Positions 47,642 to 59,243 are shown, counted from the first letter of the stretch. The stretch is DNA of 64,000 bases from Thermomonas brevis (GCF_014395425.1 NZ_CP060711.1:2542001-2606000), one strand, 5' to 3'. Translations and numbers: made by a program. Notes: a model not told the origin generated them from the sequence alone.

Positions 47642-48727
47642 TCACGCGTCCCGCGCCAATTGCGCCAGTTCTTCGGCCTGCCGTTCCTGCTGCAGCCGCA
47701 GCACTAAGGGGTCGAGATCGCCCTCGACGATGTTCGGCAGGTCGTACAGCGTCAGCCCTTCCACGCGGTGGTCGGTGATCCGGCCCTGCGGGAAGTTGTA
47801 GGTACGGATGCGCTGGCTGCGGTCGCCGCTGCCCACCTGCAGCTTGCGGTCGGCGGCGGTGGCGGCAGCGCGCTTTTCCAGCTCGGCTTCCACCAGCATC
47901 GCCTGCAGGCGCTTCATCGCCTTGTCGCGGTTGGCGTGCTGGCTGCGTTCGGTCTGCGACTCCACCACCACGCCGCTCGGCACGTGGGTGATGCGGATCG
48001 CCGATTCGGTCTTGTTGACGTGCTGGCCGCCCGCGCCGGAGGAGCGGAAGGTGTCCACCTTCAGGTCGGCGGGATTGATGGTGACGTCGAAGTCGCCGGC
48101 TTCCAGCGCGATGATCGCCACCGTCGCCGCCGAGGTGTGGATGCGGCCCTGCGATTCGGTGGCCGGCACGCGCTGCACGCGGTGGGTGCCGGATTCGTAT
48201 TTCAGCTTCGCGTAGGCGCCGTCGCCCTCGACGCGGGCGACGATTTCCTTGTAGCCGCCGTGCTCGCCCGGATTGGCGGATTCCACTTCGACCCGCCAGC
48301 CGTTGCGCTCGGCGTAGCGCGCGTACATGCGGAACAGGTCGCCGGCGAAGATCGCCGCCTCGTCGCCGCCGGTGCCGGCGCGCACTTCCAGGTACAGGCC
48401 GCCATCGTCGCGGGCGTCCTTCGGCACCAGTTGCGCCAGCAGTTCGCCTTCCAGCTGTTGCAGGCGGGCGGTGGCGGCTTCGATCTCGTCGTCGGCCAGT
48501 TCGCGCAGCTCGGGGTCGGCGCGCATCGCTTCGGCGGCGGCGAGATCGTCGCGGGCGCGCGCTTCCGCCGCCAGCGCGTCGGCCACCGGCTGCAGGTTCG
48601 AGAACTCGCGCGAAAGGCTGCGGAAGCGGGCCTGGTCGGACGCCACCGCCGGGTCGGCCAGCAGGCGCTCCACTTCCTCGCGCCGTTCCAGCAGCGCTTC
48701 GAGTTTGCGGCGCAGGGCGGGGGTCAT
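47642..48727 (-). CDS. prfA: Peptide chain release factor 1
   Basis: RF1, which ends translation at UAA and UAG, 361 residues. The tripeptide anticodon PAT is in [14 protein letters not shown] and the catalytic GGQ in [17 protein letters not shown]. The PrmC that methylates this Gln is at 27.4 kb. Its ATG overlaps the hemA stop (ATGA), giving the usual hemA-prfA operon without prmC as third gene. Confidence 0.97.
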   Translation of the reverse strand: MTPALRRKLEALLERREEVERLLADPAVASDQARFRSLSREFSNLQPVADALAAEARARDDLAAAEAMRADPELRELADDEIEAATARLQQLEGELLAQLVPKDARDDGGLYLEVRAGTGGDEAAIFAGDLFRMYARYAERNGWRVEVESANPGEHGGYKEIVARVEGDGAYAKLKYESGTHRVQRVPATESQGRIHTSAATVAIIALEAGDFDVTINPADLKVDTFRSSGAGGQHVNKTESAIRITHVPSGVVVESQTERSQHANRDKAMKRLQAMLVEAELEKRAAATAADRKLQVGSGDRSQRIRTYNFPQGRITDHRVEGLTLYDLPNIVEGDLDPLVLRLQQERQAEELAQLARDA

Positions 48728-49989
48728 GCGCTGGCGTCGTCCGCGTGCGCGGCCGGGAACATCCGCTCCGCCGCGCGCGCCAGTTCGGCGTCGCCGCTGC
48801 GCGCGGCCTCGCGCAGCGCCACCGTGGGCGCGTGCAGCAGGCGGTTGGTCAGGGTGTGGGCCAGCAGCTCCAGCGCCTGCTCCGGCGCCATCCCGGCGGC
48901 CAGCTGCGCGCGCGCCTTCGCCAGGGCGTCGGTGCGTGCCGCCTCGCCGTGTGCGCGCAGTTGCAGCAGCGGCTGCTGACGTCCGCTGGCCTGCCATTGC
49001 TCGACGAAGCGGGCGGTCTGCAGTTCGATGATCGCTTCGGCCTGCTCGGCGGCTTCGCGGCGGCTGCGGCGGTTGTCCTCGATGGCCCGTTCCAGGTCGT
49101 CGACGGTGTAGAGGAACACGTCGCGCAGGCCGGAGACGTCGTGGTCGATGTCGCGAGGCACCGCCAGGTCCAGCAGCAGCATCGGCCGGTGCTTGCGCGC
49201 GCGCAGCGCATGCTCGACCTGCGCGCGATGCAGGATCGGGGTGCGGCTGGCGGTGGCGGAAATCACGATGTCGGCTTCGGCCAGGTGCTTGTCCAGTTCG
49301 TCCAGCGGCAGCGCGATGCCGCCGTGGCGGCTGGCCAGCTCCTGCGCGTGGGCGAGGGTGCGGTTGGCGACCAGCAGTCGCTGCGCCCGGGCTTCGACCA
49401 GATGGCGCGCGGCCAGCTCGATGGTCTCGCCGGCGCCGATCAGCAGCACGGTCGAATCGCTCAGCCGCGCGAAGCTGTCCTGCGCCAGCCGCACCGCGGT
49501 GGAGGCGACGGACACGGGATTGGCGCCGATGCGGGTGTCGGTGCGGGTGCGCTTGGCGGTGGCGAAGGCCTGCTGGAACAGGCGGTCAAGCTGCCCGCCC
49601 AGCGTGCCGGCCTCGCGCGAGGCGGCCCACGCCTGCTTCACCTGGCCGAGGATCTGCGGCTCGCCCAGCACCAGCGAGTCCAGCCCGCTGGCGACCCGGA
49701 ACAGGTGGCGCACGGCGTCGGCGTCGCGATGGCGGTACAGATAGGCGTCCAGGTCGCCGCCGGCCTCCGGGTGCGCGGCCAGCCAGCCGGCCAGCGCGCG
49801 CTCGTCGCCTTCGACGTGGGCGTACAGCTCGGTGCGGTTGCAGGTGGACAGCAGCACCGCCTCGTGCACTTCGGGCAGCGCGCGCAGCGAGGCCAGCGCC
49901 GGCGGCAGCGCGTCGGCGGCGAACGCCACCTTCTCGCGCAGGGCAACCGGCGCGGTCTGGTGGTTGATGCCGAGGACGTACAGGCTCAT
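48724..49989 (-). CDS. hemA: Glutamyl-tRNA reductase
   Basis: First step of haem synthesis in this group: reduces Glu-tRNA to glutamate-1-semialdehyde, 421 residues. [17 protein letters not shown] opens the protein, the catalytic Cys is in [29 protein letters not shown] follows, and [17 protein letters not shown] binds NADPH. The C-terminal dimerisation helix has the usual Glu/Arg pattern. It is divergent from the TPR-lolB-ispE operon; the 107 nt between them hold both promoters. Confidence 0.97.
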   Translation of the reverse strand: MSLYVLGINHQTAPVALREKVAFAADALPPALASLRALPEVHEAVLLSTCNRTELYAHVEGDERALAGWLAAHPEAGGDLDAYLYRHRDADAVRHLFRVASGLDSLVLGEPQILGQVKQAWAASREAGTLGGQLDRLFQQAFATAKRTRTDTRIGANPVSVASTAVRLAQDSFARLSDSTVLLIGAGETIELAARHLVEARAQRLLVANRTLAHAQELASRHGGIALPLDELDKHLAEADIVISATASRTPILHRAQVEHALRARKHRPMLLLDLAVPRDIDHDVSGLRDVFLYTVDDLERAIEDNRRSRREAAEQAEAIIELQTARFVEQWQASGRQQPLLQLRAHGEAARTDALAKARAQLAAGMAPEQALELLAHTLTNRLLHAPTVALREAARSGDAELARAAERMFPAAHADDASA

Positions 49990-50096
49990 GGGGCGGGCAG
50001 GTGGAAAGCGGGCGGGAAGCTGGCGATGCGCGACGGATTCGTTCAGGCGCCTGCGCTAAGCTGCGGGCCCAATCGAACATTGTACCGGCCCGATCC

Positions 50097-51776
50097 ATGC
50101 CCAACCCGCAACGCTCCGGTTCGCGCACGTTCCTGTTGGCCTTGCTGCTGGCCTGCGCGCCCGTCGCCATGGCCGGCAAGCCCGGCAACGCGCCGGTACG
50201 GATCGATCCGCTGGAGGCCAGCATGGCCGGGGAATTCGCGTTGCAGGGCGGGCAACTGCCGGAAGCGGCCCGCCACTATCTGGACGCCGCGCGCGCCGCG
50301 CAGGACCCGGTGCTGGCCGAGCGCGCCACCCGCATCGCCCTGTTGGCCGACCAGGACGCGTTGGCCCGCGACGCCTTCGGCGTCTGGCAGGCGCTGGCGC
50401 CGCAGTCGAGCGCGGACGCGCGGATGGTCGCCGCCAGCCTGGCCCTGCGCGCCGGTCAGAAGACTGCGGCGCGGCGCGAACTGCGCGCCCTGCTGACCGC
50501 GGACAAGGGCTGGCAGGAAGCGCTGGCCGCGCTGGCCGGCGCGGTGGGCAAGCAGCCGAAGCTGGTGGTGGCGATGCTGGGCGAGATCGTCGATCGCGGC
50601 GAGCTGCCTGATCAATTGCAGGCCTGGCTGGGCTTCGGCGGCCTGGCGCAGCGGCTGGAGCAGCCGAAGCTGGTGGATCGCATCGTCCAGCAGGTGGTGG
50701 CGCGCTTCCCCGGCGAGCCGCGCGTCGCCCTGCTGCGCGCGCAACTGCTGCGCGAGGGCGGCAAGCTGGCCGAGGCGCGCGTCGCGCTGGCCGGGCTGGA
50801 GGAGCCGGCGCGGCTGTCCCCGCCGCTGCGCTGGGCGCTGGCCGGCGAATACGAAGCGCTGGGCGATGCCGGCAAGGCCGCGCAGGTGCTGGCCTTCGGC
50901 GCCCAGGACGATGCCGCCTACGCACGCCGCGCGGCGCTGCTGGACAAGGCCGGCGACAAGGCAGGGCTGGCGGCGCTGTACGACGAACTCAAGCGCGGCG
51001 CCACTTCGCCCAATCCGATGCGCCGCCTGCTGCTGGGCCAGCTGGCCGAGCTGCTGCAGCGCTACGACGAGGCGCTGGGTTGGTACGCCAACGTCCCCGG
51101 CCAGCAGGCGCAGGGCATGGCGCGGCTGCGCGCGGCCAACGTGCTGCACGCGATGGGGCGCTCCGCGCAGGCCTACGAAGACCTGCACGCCATCCAGTCC
51201 GACGCGGCGGTGGACGACGACGCCCATCGCGACGGTTACCTGCTGGAAGCCGAGCTGCGGCAGAAGGACAAGGACGCCGCGGGCGAGCAGGACGCCTACG
51301 CGCGCGGCCTGGCGGCGCTGCCGGACAACCCGGAGCTGCTGTACGCCCGCGCGCTGATGTGGGAGCGGCAGGACCGCATCGGCAAGGCCGAGGCCGACCT
51401 GCGCCGGCTGCTGGTGATCGAGCCGGACAACGTGGCCGCGCTCAACGCGCTGGGCTACACCCTGGCCGACCGCACCGACCGCTACCGCGAGGCGCTGGAG
51501 CTGATCGACCGCGCCCGCGTGGCCGAGCCCGGCAACGCCGCGATCATCGACAGCTACGGCTGGGTGCTGTTCAAGCTCGGCAAGGCGCGCGCCGCGCTGG
51601 ATCACCTGCGGCACGCCTACGCGTTGCAGGAAGACCCGGACATCGCCAGCCACCTCGGCCAGGTGCTGTGGGCGCTGGGCCAGAAGGACGAGGCGCGGCA
51701 TTACTTCGACGCCGCGCGCAAGCTGGACCCGGACAACCGTTCGCTGCAGCGCGCGATGCAGGAGACGGGCGCATGA
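50097..51776 (+). CDS. Tetratricopeptide repeat protein upstream of lolB
   Basis: A 559-residue exported protein (signal peptide to [10 protein letters not shown]) with helical repeats throughout. TPR-like units include [39 protein letters not shown] and [20 protein letters not shown], with [20 protein letters not shown] and [20 protein letters not shown] near the end, as in the lolB-linked TPR protein of Pseudomonas. It is expected in the periplasm, but its partner is unknown. The stop overlaps the lolB start (ATGA). Confidence 0.88.
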   Translation: MPNPQRSGSRTFLLALLLACAPVAMAGKPGNAPVRIDPLEASMAGEFALQGGQLPEAARHYLDAARAAQDPVLAERATRIALLADQDALARDAFGVWQALAPQSSADARMVAASLALRAGQKTAARRELRALLTADKGWQEALAALAGAVGKQPKLVVAMLGEIVDRGELPDQLQAWLGFGGLAQRLEQPKLVDRIVQQVVARFPGEPRVALLRAQLLREGGKLAEARVALAGLEEPARLSPPLRWALAGEYEALGDAGKAAQVLAFGAQDDAAYARRAALLDKAGDKAGLAALYDELKRGATSPNPMRRLLLGQLAELLQRYDEALGWYANVPGQQAQGMARLRAANVLHAMGRSAQAYEDLHAIQSDAAVDDDAHRDGYLLEAELRQKDKDAAGEQDAYARGLAALPDNPELLYARALMWERQDRIGKAEADLRRLLVIEPDNVAALNALGYTLADRTDRYREALELIDRARVAEPGNAAIIDSYGWVLFKLGKARAALDHLRHAYALQEDPDIASHLGQVLWALGQKDEARHYFDAARKLDPDNRSLQRAMQETGA

Positions 51777-52414
51777 GGGCGCTGGCCGGCGTCGCGCTCA
51801 CGACGCTGCTGTCCGGCTGCGCGAGCCTTGCGCCGCCGCTGTTGCGGCCGGTCGACCAGGCCGCCGCCGACTTCGCGCAGCGCGAGCGCGCGCAGGCGCT
51901 GGGCCTGGCCGAAGGCGACTGCGCCGCGCCGGGCTGGGCGATGGCCGGCCGGGTGGCGCTGTCCAACGGCAGGCAGGGCGGCAGCGGCCGGATCGAATGG
52001 GCCCAGGGCGCGGGCGGCACGCATCTGCAGCTGTCGGCGCCGGTAACCCGCCAGAGCTGGGTGCTGGACGTGGCGGCGGACGGCGCCGCCACCCTGCAGG
52101 GCGTGGCCGACGCGCCGCTGCGCGACGGCGACGCCGCGCGCCTGCTGCGCGAAACCACCGGCTGGGACATCCCGGTGTCCGCGCTGGGCTGCTGGTTGCG
52201 CGCGGTCGCGGCGGACGCGGGCCGGTTCGGGCCGGCGCAGACCGACTACGCCGCGGACCTGCTGCCGCGCCGGATCGAGCAGGGCGACTGGACCATCGAC
52301 TACGCCGACTGGCAGCCCGACCCCTTCAGCCGCCTGCCGATGCCGGCGCGGATCGAGGCCCGCCGCGGCAGCAACCGGGTGCGGCTGGTGATCGACCGCT
52401 GGGGGCTGGAATGA
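51773..52414 (+). CDS. lolB: Outer-membrane lipoprotein receptor LolB
   Basis: Outer-membrane lipoprotein that receives lipoproteins from LolA and inserts them, 213 residues. Lipobox LLSGC is at about residues 12-16. [32 protein letters not shown] and [13 protein letters not shown] match the LolB fold, with the family [18 protein letters not shown] near the C-terminus. Second gene of TPR-lolB-ispE, coupled on both sides. Confidence 0.93.
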   Translation: MRALAGVALTTLLSGCASLAPPLLRPVDQAAADFAQRERAQALGLAEGDCAAPGWAMAGRVALSNGRQGGSGRIEWAQGAGGTHLQLSAPVTRQSWVLDVAADGAATLQGVADAPLRDGDAARLLRETTGWDIPVSALGCWLRAVAADAGRFGPAQTDYAADLLPRRIEQGDWTIDYADWQPDPFSRLPMPARIEARRGSNRVRLVIDRWGLE

Positions 52415-53298
52415 GCGAGCCGCAGGGGCAGGGCGATCCGGCGCTGGACGGCTGGAGCGCCTGGCCGGCCCCGGCCAAGCTGAACCTGTTCCTGCACGTC
52501 ACCGGCCGCCGTCCCGACGGCTACCACGCCCTGCAGACCGTGTTCCGCATCCTGGACTGGGGCGACACCGTGTTCCTGCGCCCGCGCGCCGACGGCGTCG
52601 TCGCCCGCGTCGGCGCGGGCGCGGCGGATGTGGCCGAAGCCGACGACCTGCTGGTGCGCGCGGCAAAACTGCTGCAATCGGAAGCCAACTGCGGCAAAGG
52701 TGCGGATATCCGCATCGAAAAGCGCATTCCCGTGGGCGGCGGGTTCGGCGGCGGTTCGTCCAACGCCGCCACCGCGCTGGTGGCGCTGGACCGGCTCTGG
52801 GGGCTGGCGCTGGGCGTGGACCGGCTGGCCGCGCTCGGGCTGGCGCTGGGCGCGGACGTGCCGGTGTTCGTGCGCGGCCGCAACGCCTGGGCGGAGGGCG
52901 TGGGCGAAGAGCTGGCCGCCGTCAAACTGCCTCCGGCCTGGTACGTGCTGGCCGATCCCGGCGTGCACGCCTCCACCGCCGCGTTGTTCCGATCTCCTGA
53001 TTTGACGCGCGATGCGCCACCCGTGACAATAGCGGGCTTCCTTTCCGGAACCGCGCTCGACAACGCGTTCGAGCCGGTGCTGCGCCGCCGCGAACCGGCC
53101 GTCGAGGCCATGTTCCGGCTGCTTGCGCGCATCGGCACGCCGCGCTTGACGGGTTCGGGCAGCGGCTGCTTCGTCGAGTTCGCCACCCGCGAATCCGCCG
53201 AGGCCGCGCTGGCGGCGCTGCCGCCGGGCACGCCTGCCTGGCTGGCGCGCGGCGCGGAACGGTCGCCGCTGCTGGACGCGGTGGAGAAGCATCACTAG
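52411..53298 (+). CDS. ispE: 4-diphosphocytidyl-2-C-methyl-D-erythritol kinase
   Basis: GHMP kinase of the non-mevalonate isoprenoid pathway, 295 residues. [20 protein letters not shown] opens it, [17 protein letters not shown] is the ATP loop, [10 protein letters not shown] and [12 protein letters not shown] complete the site. Its stop codon TAG shares its last two bases with the first two of the following tRNA(Gln), so the mRNA and tRNA sequences physically overlap and RNase P cleavage would cut at the stop. Confidence 0.95.
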   Translation: MSEPQGQGDPALDGWSAWPAPAKLNLFLHVTGRRPDGYHALQTVFRILDWGDTVFLRPRADGVVARVGAGAADVAEADDLLVRAAKLLQSEANCGKGADIRIEKRIPVGGGFGGGSSNAATALVALDRLWGLALGVDRLAALGLALGADVPVFVRGRNAWAEGVGEELAAVKLPPAWYVLADPGVHASTAALFRSPDLTRDAPPVTIAGFLSGTALDNAFEPVLRRREPAVEAMFRLLARIGTPRLTGSGSGCFVEFATRESAEAALAALPPGTPAWLARGAERSPLLDAVEKHH

Positions 53299-53372
53299 GG
53301 GCGTCGCCAAGTGGTTAAGGCACCGGGTTTTGATCCCGGCATTCGTAGGTTCGAATCCTTCCGCCCCTGCCA
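53297..53372 (+). tRNA. tRNA-Gln (anticodon TTG)
   Basis: 76 bases with encoded CCA. Acceptor AGGGGCG/CGCCCCT with discriminator G, anticodon stem CCGGG/CCCGG with loop TTTTGAT giving TTG. The T stem GTAGG/CCTTC carries one T-T mismatch. It begins in the ispE stop codon and ends 49 bases before prs, so it is probably cut out of a shared transcript. Confidence 0.94.
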
Positions 53373-53421
53373 ACCCGCGCATCCGCGCCCTGTCCATCGC
53401 CACTCAACCGCGGCCGTCGAT

Positions 53422-54381
53422 ATGCAAGACAACCCCAACTTGCTGGTCTTCTCGGGCAATGCCAACAAGGCGCTGGCCGATGCCGTCTGCCGCGAACTCG
53501 GCGTGCGCCAGGGCAAGGCGCTGGTCAGCCGCTTCTCCGACGGCGAAGTGCAGGTCGAGATCGAGGAGAGCGTGCGCCGGCAGGAGGTCTACGTCATCCA
53601 GCCGACCAACGCGCCGACCGCCGAGAACTTCATGGAGCTGCTGGTGCTGATCGACGCGCTCAAGCGCGCCTCGGCGGCCAGCGTCACCGCGGTGGTGCCG
53701 TACTTCGGCTACGCCCGCCAGGACCGCCGCCCGCGCTCCTCGCGCGTGCCGATCACCGCCAAGGTGGCGGCCAAGATGTTCGGCGCGGTGGACACCGACC
53801 GCGTGCTGACCGTGGACCTGCATGCCGACCAGATCCAGGGCTTCTTCGACTGCCCGGTGGACAACGTCTACGCCTCGCCGCTGCTGCTGGCGGACATCTG
53901 GCGCGCGCACGGCACCGACAACCTGATCGTGGTCTCGCCGGACGTCGGCGGCGTGGTGCGCGCGCGCGCCATCGCCAAGCGCCTGGACGACGCCGATCTC
54001 GCCATCATCGACAAGCGCCGCCCGCGCGCCAACGTCGCCACGGTGATGAACATCATCGGCGACGTCGAGGGCAAGACCTGCGTGCTGGTGGACGACATCG
54101 TCGACACCGCCGGCACCCTGTGCGCCGCCGCCAATGCGCTGAAGGAGCGCGGTGCGCGCAAGGTCGTCGCCTACTGCGTGCACCCGGTGCTGTCGGGTGC
54201 GGCGCTGGACAACCTCAACAAGTCCTCGCTCGACGAACTGGTGGTCACCGACACCATCGCGCTGTCGCCGGCCGCCAGGGCCTGCGCCAAGATCCGCCAG
54301 CTCAGCGTGGCCGAGCTGCTGGCCGAAACCATCCGCCGGATGGCGTTCGGCGAATCGGTCAGCTCGCTGTACGTCGATTGA
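53422..54381 (+). CDS. prs: Ribose-phosphate pyrophosphokinase
   Basis: Makes PRPP from ribose-5-phosphate and ATP for nucleotide, His and Trp synthesis, 319 residues. [20 protein letters not shown] is the ATP site, [18 protein letters not shown] the flexible loop and [20 protein letters not shown] the PRPP loop. The ATG at 53422 begins the conserved [15 protein letters not shown]; no strong ribosome site is seen. The ispE-tRNA(Gln)-prs order is common in gammaproteobacteria. Confidence 0.96.
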   Translation: MQDNPNLLVFSGNANKALADAVCRELGVRQGKALVSRFSDGEVQVEIEESVRRQEVYVIQPTNAPTAENFMELLVLIDALKRASAASVTAVVPYFGYARQDRRPRSSRVPITAKVAAKMFGAVDTDRVLTVDLHADQIQGFFDCPVDNVYASPLLLADIWRAHGTDNLIVVSPDVGGVVRARAIAKRLDDADLAIIDKRRPRANVATVMNIIGDVEGKTCVLVDDIVDTAGTLCAAANALKERGARKVVAYCVHPVLSGAALDNLNKSSLDELVVTDTIALSPAARACAKIRQLSVAELLAETIRRMAFGESVSSLYVD

Positions 54382-54497
54382 CGGCACCCATCCGCGCCGC
54401 CGGTCCGCCGGCGGCGCACCCCGCTCGATCTGGTCGCGGATCGAGTGTTTCCACCGCCGCGAGGCGGTTTCATCGCAACGAAAAGTGAGTCGCTGAA

Positions 54498-55151
54498 ATG
54501 TCCGAACACACCATCAAGGCCACCAGCCGCAATGTCGAGGGGAAGGGTGCGAGCCGCCGCCTGCGTCATGCCGCCCAGCTGCCGGCCATCGTCTACGGCG
54601 GCAACGCCGCGCCCCAGTCCATCCAGATCGAGCACGAGCAGATCTGGCTGGCCAGCCACCACGAGTGGTTCTATTCGTCGATCCTGAACCTGGACGTCGA
54701 CGGCAAGGTCGAGCAGGTCCTCCTGCGCGACATGCAGCGCCACCCGTACAAGCAGCTGATCATGCACCTGGACTTCCAGCGCGTCGACGCCAACCAGGCG
54801 CTGCGCACCAAGGTGCAGCTGCACTTCGTGAACCAGGAGAAGTCCCCGGCCGGCAAGACCGGCGGCGTGGTGATCATGCACGAGCTGACCGAAGTGGAAA
54901 TCAGCTGCCTGCCGAAGAACCTGCCGGAAGCCATCGAAGTCGACCTGGCCGACCTGGCCGTCGGCGCGGTGGTCCACCTGTCCGACCTGAAGCTGCCGGC
55001 CGGCGTGGAAATCCCGGCGCTGAAGCTGGGCAAGGAACACGACGTGGCCGTCGTGGTCGCCAAGCACGGCAAGGAAGAGGCGGAAGCCACCGACGCGCCG
55101 GCCTCCGCCGAAGTGCCGGCGACCAAGGCCGCCAAGAAGGACGACAAGTAA
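54498..55151 (+). CDS. rplY: 50S ribosomal protein L25/general stress protein Ctc
   Basis: 5S rRNA-binding protein in its long form, 217 residues: an L25 domain ([20 protein letters not shown]) and a TL5/Ctc C-terminal domain with [20 protein letters not shown] and [20 protein letters not shown]. The last 25 residues ([20 protein letters not shown]) are Ala/Glu/Lys rich and likely disordered. It lies between prs and pth, the usual order. Confidence 0.96.
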   Translation: MSEHTIKATSRNVEGKGASRRLRHAAQLPAIVYGGNAAPQSIQIEHEQIWLASHHEWFYSSILNLDVDGKVEQVLLRDMQRHPYKQLIMHLDFQRVDANQALRTKVQLHFVNQEKSPAGKTGGVVIMHELTEVEISCLPKNLPEAIEVDLADLAVGAVVHLSDLKLPAGVEIPALKLGKEHDVAVVVAKHGKEEAEATDAPASAEVPATKAAKKDDK

Positions 55152-55217
55152 TCCTTCGATCCGGGCCGGCGCGGGTTTGCCTCGCGCCGGGCCGGAATCG
55201 CAGGCAGGCTGCTTCCG

Positions 55218-55802
55218 ATGGCGGATCTTCGCCTCATCGTCGGACTGGGCAATCCCGGTACCGAACACGCCCGAACCCGGCACAACGCCGGGTTCTGGTT
55301 TGTTGACGCCCTGGCGGAGCGCGAGCGCGTCCGCTTCGGGCTGGAAAGCAAGCTGTTCGGCGAAACCGCGAAGGTGGACATCGCCGGCCGGAACGTCTGG
55401 CTGCTCAAGCCGGCCACCTTCATGAACCTGTCCGGCAAGTCGATCGCGGCGGCGCTGCGCTACTGGAAGATCGAGCCGGAGGAAATGCTGGTCGTCCACG
55501 ACGAACTGGACCTGCTGCCCGGCGTGGCGCGGCTCAAGTTCGACGGCGGCCACGGCGGCCAGAACGGCCTGCGCGACGCCGTCCGCCTGCTCGGGCACGG
55601 CAAGTTCCACCGCCTGCGGATCGGCATCGGCCATCCCGGGCACAAGGATCGGGTCACGCCGTGGGTGCTGGGCAGGCCCGGCGCGGCCGACGAGGCGATG
55701 ATCCTGCGCGCCATCGACGACGCGCAGGACGTGCTGCCGTTGGCGGTGCGGGGCGATTTCATGGATGCGATGACGCGGCTGCACACGCCGCGCCCGCAAT
55801 AG
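55218..55802 (+). CDS. pth: Peptidyl-tRNA hydrolase
   Basis: Frees tRNA from peptidyl-tRNA that drops off ribosomes, 194 residues. [20 protein letters not shown] holds the catalytic His, [14 protein letters not shown] and [20 protein letters not shown] follow with the Asp, and [16 protein letters not shown] completes the active site. Followed by ychF after 49 nt, the typical pair. Confidence 0.96.
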   Translation: MADLRLIVGLGNPGTEHARTRHNAGFWFVDALAERERVRFGLESKLFGETAKVDIAGRNVWLLKPATFMNLSGKSIAAALRYWKIEPEEMLVVHDELDLLPGVARLKFDGGHGGQNGLRDAVRLLGHGKFHRLRIGIGHPGHKDRVTPWVLGRPGAADEAMILRAIDDAQDVLPLAVRGDFMDAMTRLHTPRPQ

Positions 55803-55851
55803 ATTTCTTTCGCGCGGCGGCGAGCCGCGCGGCAACGGAGCAAGACGCGAC

Positions 55852-56943
55852 ATGGGCATCAAATGCGGCATCGTCGGCCTGCCGAACGTCGGCAAGTCCA
55901 CCCTGTTCAACGCGCTGACCAAGGCCGGCATCGCCGCCGCCAACTTCCCGTTCTGCACCATCGAGCCGAACGTGGGCGTGGTGCCGGTGCCGGACCCGCG
56001 CCTGAACGCGCTGGCGGAGATCATCAACCCGCAGAAGGTCGTGCCGACCGCGGTGGAGTTCGTGGACATCGCCGGCCTGGTCGCCGGCGCGGCCAGCGGC
56101 GAGGGGCTCGGCAACAAGTTCCTCGCCCACATCCGCGAAGTGGACGCGATCACCCACGTGGTGCGCTGCTTCGAGAACGACGACGTCATCCACGTCAACA
56201 ACCGCATCGACCCGATCGCCGACATCGAGACCATCGACACCGAGCTGGCGCTGGCCGATCTCGAATCGGTGGACAAGGCCATCGCCCGCTACGAGCGCGT
56301 CGCCAAGGGCGGCGACAAGGATGCCAAGGCGAAGATCGAGGTGCTCGGCAAGCTGCGTGCCGCGCTCGACCAGGGCAAGGCCGCGCGCACGGTGGCGCTG
56401 GACGAGGACGAGAAGGCCGCCATCCGCGACCTGTTCCTGCTCACCCTGAAGCCGGTGATGTACGTCGCCAACGTGCTGGAAGACGGCTTCACGGACAATC
56501 CGCACCTCGACGCCGTGCGCGCCCGCGCGCAGGCCGAAGGCGCGCAGGTGGTGCCGGTGTGCGCCGCCATCGAGGAGGAGCTGAGCCAGCTTGACGACGC
56601 CGACCGCGACGATTTCCTCAAGGACCTGGGCCTGGACGAGCCGGGCCTGAACCGCGTCATCCGCGCCGCCTACGCGCTGCTGGGCCTGCAGACCTACTTC
56701 ACCGCCGGCGTCAAGGAAGTGCGCGCGTGGACGGTCAAGGCCGGCGCCACCGCGCCGCAGGCCGCTGCGGTCATCCACACCGACTTCGAGAAGGGCTTCA
56801 TCCGCGCCGAGACCATCGGCTACGACGACTTCATCAAGTACCGGGGCGAGGCGGGCGCGCGCGACGCCGGCCGCCTGCGGCTGGAAGGCAAGGAATACCG
56901 CGTGCAGGAAGGCGACATCCTGCACTTCCGCTTCAACGTGTGA
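55852..56943 (+). CDS. ychF: Ribosome-binding ATPase YchF
   Basis: Obg-family P-loop protein that prefers ATP, 363 residues, normal length. [20 protein letters not shown] is Walker [20 protein letters not shown] is Walker B and switch region. A coiled-coil hairpin follows (about 130-200), and the C-terminal TGS domain holds [20 protein letters not shown]. It binds the ribosome and is linked to stress and leaderless translation. Last of the ispE-prs-rplY-pth-ychF series. Confidence 0.97.
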   Translation: MGIKCGIVGLPNVGKSTLFNALTKAGIAAANFPFCTIEPNVGVVPVPDPRLNALAEIINPQKVVPTAVEFVDIAGLVAGAASGEGLGNKFLAHIREVDAITHVVRCFENDDVIHVNNRIDPIADIETIDTELALADLESVDKAIARYERVAKGGDKDAKAKIEVLGKLRAALDQGKAARTVALDEDEKAAIRDLFLLTLKPVMYVANVLEDGFTDNPHLDAVRARAQAEGAQVVPVCAAIEEELSQLDDADRDDFLKDLGLDEPGLNRVIRAAYALLGLQTYFTAGVKEVRAWTVKAGATAPQAAAVIHTDFEKGFIRAETIGYDDFIKYRGEAGARDAGRLRLEGKEYRVQEGDILHFRFNV

Positions 56944-57005
56944 TCAACGTCTGACCCCGGCGGCGCCCGATCCGTTTTTCCTGCGAAAAAAGCGCGATCC
57001 GACCG

Positions 57006-57034
57006 TTGACAGGACGGAAAGCCGCCGCCAGAAT
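57006..57034 (+). promoter_or_regulatory. Sigma-70 promoter of the tRNA-tuf operon
   Basis: TTGACA (57006-57011) is a perfect -35; CAGAAT (57029-57034) is the -10 at 17 bases. The start region after it is GC rich (ACGGGC), usual for promoters under stringent control. The first tRNA begins 46 bases later. Confidence 0.65.
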
Positions 57035-57080
57035 AACGGGCTCTTTGGAGGGCTTGATCGCTCGCCATCGAGGACAACGC

Positions 57081-57166
57081 GGAGGGATACCCAAGCGGCC
57101 AACGGGGGCAGACTGTAAATCTGCTGGCTTACGCCTTCGGTGGTTCGAATCCACCTCCCTCCACCA
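57081..57166 (+). tRNA. tRNA-Tyr (anticodon GTA)
   Basis: 86 bases with encoded CCA. Acceptor GGAGGGA pairs with TCCCTCC, discriminator A, anticodon arm GACTGTAAATC gives GTA, and the long variable arm of a class II tRNA is present. First in the Tyr-Gly-Thr-tuf operon. Confidence 0.95.
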
Positions 57167-57219
57167 GTTCCAACCGGCGGCCTTACCAGCTTCCGGCGCA
57201 ACAAGCAGGGCCTCCCGGT

Positions 57220-57293
57220 GCGGGAGTAGTTCAATGGTAGAACTGTAGCCTTCCAAGCTACTAGCGCGGGTTCGATTCCCGTCTCCCGCTCCA
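57220..57293 (+). tRNA. tRNA-Gly (anticodon TCC)
   Basis: 74 bases with encoded CCA. Acceptor GCGGGAG/CTCCCGC, discriminator T, anticodon loop CTTCCAA gives TCC. Lies 53 bases after tRNA-Tyr. Confidence 0.95.
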
Positions 57294-57324
57294 CCATTGC
57301 ATTGCCGGTCCTGTCGCAAAATCT

Positions 57325-57400
57325 GCTCACGTAGCTCAGTCGGTAGAGCACCTCCTTGGTAAGGAGGAGGTCGATGGTTCGATTCCATTCGTGAGCACCA
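57325..57400 (+). tRNA. tRNA-Thr (anticodon GGT)
   Basis: 76 bases with encoded CCA. Acceptor GCTCACG/CGTGAGC, discriminator A, anticodon stem-loop CTCCTTGGTAAGGAG gives GGT. Lies 51 bases before tuf, as in the E. coli thrU-tyrU-glyT-thrT-tufB operon. Confidence 0.95.
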
Positions 57401-57451
57401 TATTCGCAACTTCACGCCTGTCGCGGCAGGCAAATCCAACGAGACGCAGCC

Positions 57452-58642
57452 ATGGCAAAGGGTAAGTTCGAGCGCACCAAGCCCCACGTGAACGTGGGCA
57501 CGATCGGTCACGTGGACCACGGGAAGACGACGCTGACGGCGGCGCTGACGAAGGTGGGCGCGGAGCGTTTCGGCGGTGAGTTCAAGGGCTACGACGCGAT
57601 CGACGCGGCGCCGGAAGAGAAGGCGCGCGGCATCACGATCTCGACGGCGCACGTGGAATACGAGTCGGCCAACCGCCACTATGCCCACGTGGATTGCCCG
57701 GGCCACGCCGACTACGTGAAGAACATGATCACGGGTGCGGCGCAGATGGACGGCGCGATCCTGGTGTGCTCGGCGGCCGACGGCCCGATGCCGCAGACCC
57801 GCGAACACATCCTGCTGTCGCGCCAGGTGGGCGTGCCGTACATCGTCGTGTTCCTGAACAAGGCCGACATGGTGGACGACGCCGAGCTGCTGGAGCTGGT
57901 GGAGATGGAAGTGCGCGAGCTTCTCTCCAAGTACGACTTCCCGGGCGACGACACCCCGATCATCGCGGGTTCGGCCCGTCTGGCGCTGGAAGGCGACCAG
58001 AGCGAAATCGGCGTGCCGGCGATCATCAAGCTGGTGGATGCGCTGGACAGCTGGATCCCGACCCCGGAACGCGACATCGACAAGCCGTTCCTGATGCCGG
58101 TGGAAGACGTGTTCTCGATCTCGGGCCGCGGCACCGTGGTGACCGGCCGTATCGAGCGCGGCATCATCAAGGTGGGCGACGAAATCGAAATCGTCGGCAT
58201 CCGTCCGACCCAGAAGACCACCGTGACCGGCGTGGAAATGTTCCGCAAGTTGCTGGATCAGGGTCAGGCGGGCGACAACGCGGGCCTGCTGCTGCGCGGC
58301 ACCAAGCGTGACGACGTGGAGCGCGGCCAGGTGCTGTGCAAGCCGGGTTCGATCACCCCGCACACCGAGTTCGAGGCCGAGGTCTATGTCCTCTCCAAGG
58401 ACGAAGGCGGCCGTCACACGCCGTTCTTCAAGGGCTACCGTCCGCAGTTCTACTTCCGCACGACGGACATCACGGGCGCCGTGACCCTGCCGGAAGGCGT
58501 GGAGATGGTGATGCCGGGCGACAACATCAAGATGGTGGTGTCGCTGATCAACCCGGTGGCGATGGACGAAGGCCTGCGCTTCGCGATCCGCGAAGGCGGC
58601 CGCACCGTCGGCGCCGGCGTCGTCGCCAAGATCATCAAGTAA
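57452..58642 (+). CDS. tuf: Elongation factor Tu
   Basis: GTPase that brings aminoacyl-tRNA to the ribosome, 396 residues. [14 protein letters not shown] (P-loop), DCPGHADY and NKADMV (G3 and G4) are intact, and C-terminal domains 2 and 3 include [12 protein letters not shown] and [15 protein letters not shown]. It is the tufB-type copy, after tRNA genes and before secE-nusG; a second copy is usual elsewhere near the str operon. Codon use is biased (many GTG, GGC, CTG), as in highly expressed genes. Confidence 0.98.
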   Translation: MAKGKFERTKPHVNVGTIGHVDHGKTTLTAALTKVGAERFGGEFKGYDAIDAAPEEKARGITISTAHVEYESANRHYAHVDCPGHADYVKNMITGAAQMDGAILVCSAADGPMPQTREHILLSRQVGVPYIVVFLNKADMVDDAELLELVEMEVRELLSKYDFPGDDTPIIAGSARLALEGDQSEIGVPAIIKLVDALDSWIPTPERDIDKPFLMPVEDVFSISGRGTVVTGRIERGIIKVGDEIEIVGIRPTQKTTVTGVEMFRKLLDQGQAGDNAGLLLRGTKRDDVERGQVLCKPGSITPHTEFEAEVYVLSKDEGGRHTPFFKGYRPQFYFRTTDITGAVTLPEGVEMVMPGDNIKMVVSLINPVAMDEGLRFAIREGGRTVGAGVVAKIIK

Positions 58643-58687
58643 GCCCTGCGTTTCCCCCGTTTCCGCTCGCGGAAACGGGCCGGGGTG

Positions 58688-58719
58688 AGGCAGGCGGCGC
58701 AAGCCGCCGTTGCCTTTTT
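58688..58719 (+). terminator. Terminator-like hairpin after tuf
   Basis: GGCGGC (58693-58698) and GCCGCC (58703-58708) pair around GCAA, extended with a bulge by GGCA/TGCC, then TTTTT (58715-58719). Just before it CCCGTTTCCGC/GCGGAAACGGG (58656-58679) forms a second perfect stem without T-run. Confidence 0.65.
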
Positions 58720-58741
58720 CGGAAGCAACAAGGTTTTCGAT

Positions 58742-58817
<76 letters not shown>

Positions 58818-58862
58818 CTTGCGGATCGCATTCCGATGCGGTCCCCGTAGAGAGATGACGTC

Positions 58863-59243
58863 TTGACCAGCAATACGCTGCCCACCCAGTCCGCCGGCGC
58901 CGGGGACATCGCCAAGTACGCCGTCGCCCTGCTGCTGGTGGCGGCGGGCATCTTCGCCTACTACTGGTTCGAAGGCGTCTGGCCGGCCGGCGTGCGGGTG
59001 CTGGTGATTGTGGCGGGGCTGGTGCTCGGCGGCCTGGCGTTCTTCACCACCGCCAAGGGCGCCCAGACGCGTGGTTTCCTGTCCGAGTCGCGCTTCGAAT
59101 TGCGCAAGGTCGTCTGGCCGACCCGCCAGGAAGCCACCCGGACGATGTGGGTCGTGATCGCCGCGGTCATCATCATCAGCCTCATCCTCGCTGCCTTCGA
59201 CTGGATCATCCAGATGACCGTCAAGGCGCTGCTCGGTTCGTGA
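58863..59243 (+). CDS. secE: Protein translocase subunit SecE
   Basis: Essential clamp of the SecYEG channel, 126 residues in the three-helix form. Helices are near [37 protein letters not shown] and [20 protein letters not shown]; the conserved cytoplasmic hinge is [20 protein letters not shown]. It starts with TTG at 58863; the nearby ATG at 58856 is out of frame. Its stop adjoins the nusG start (TGATG). Confidence 0.93.
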   Translation: MTSNTLPTQSAGAGDIAKYAVALLLVAAGIFAYYWFEGVWPAGVRVLVIVAGLVLGGLAFFTTAKGAQTRGFLSESRFELRKVVWPTRQEATRTMWVVIAAVIIISLILAAFDWIIQMTVKALLGS

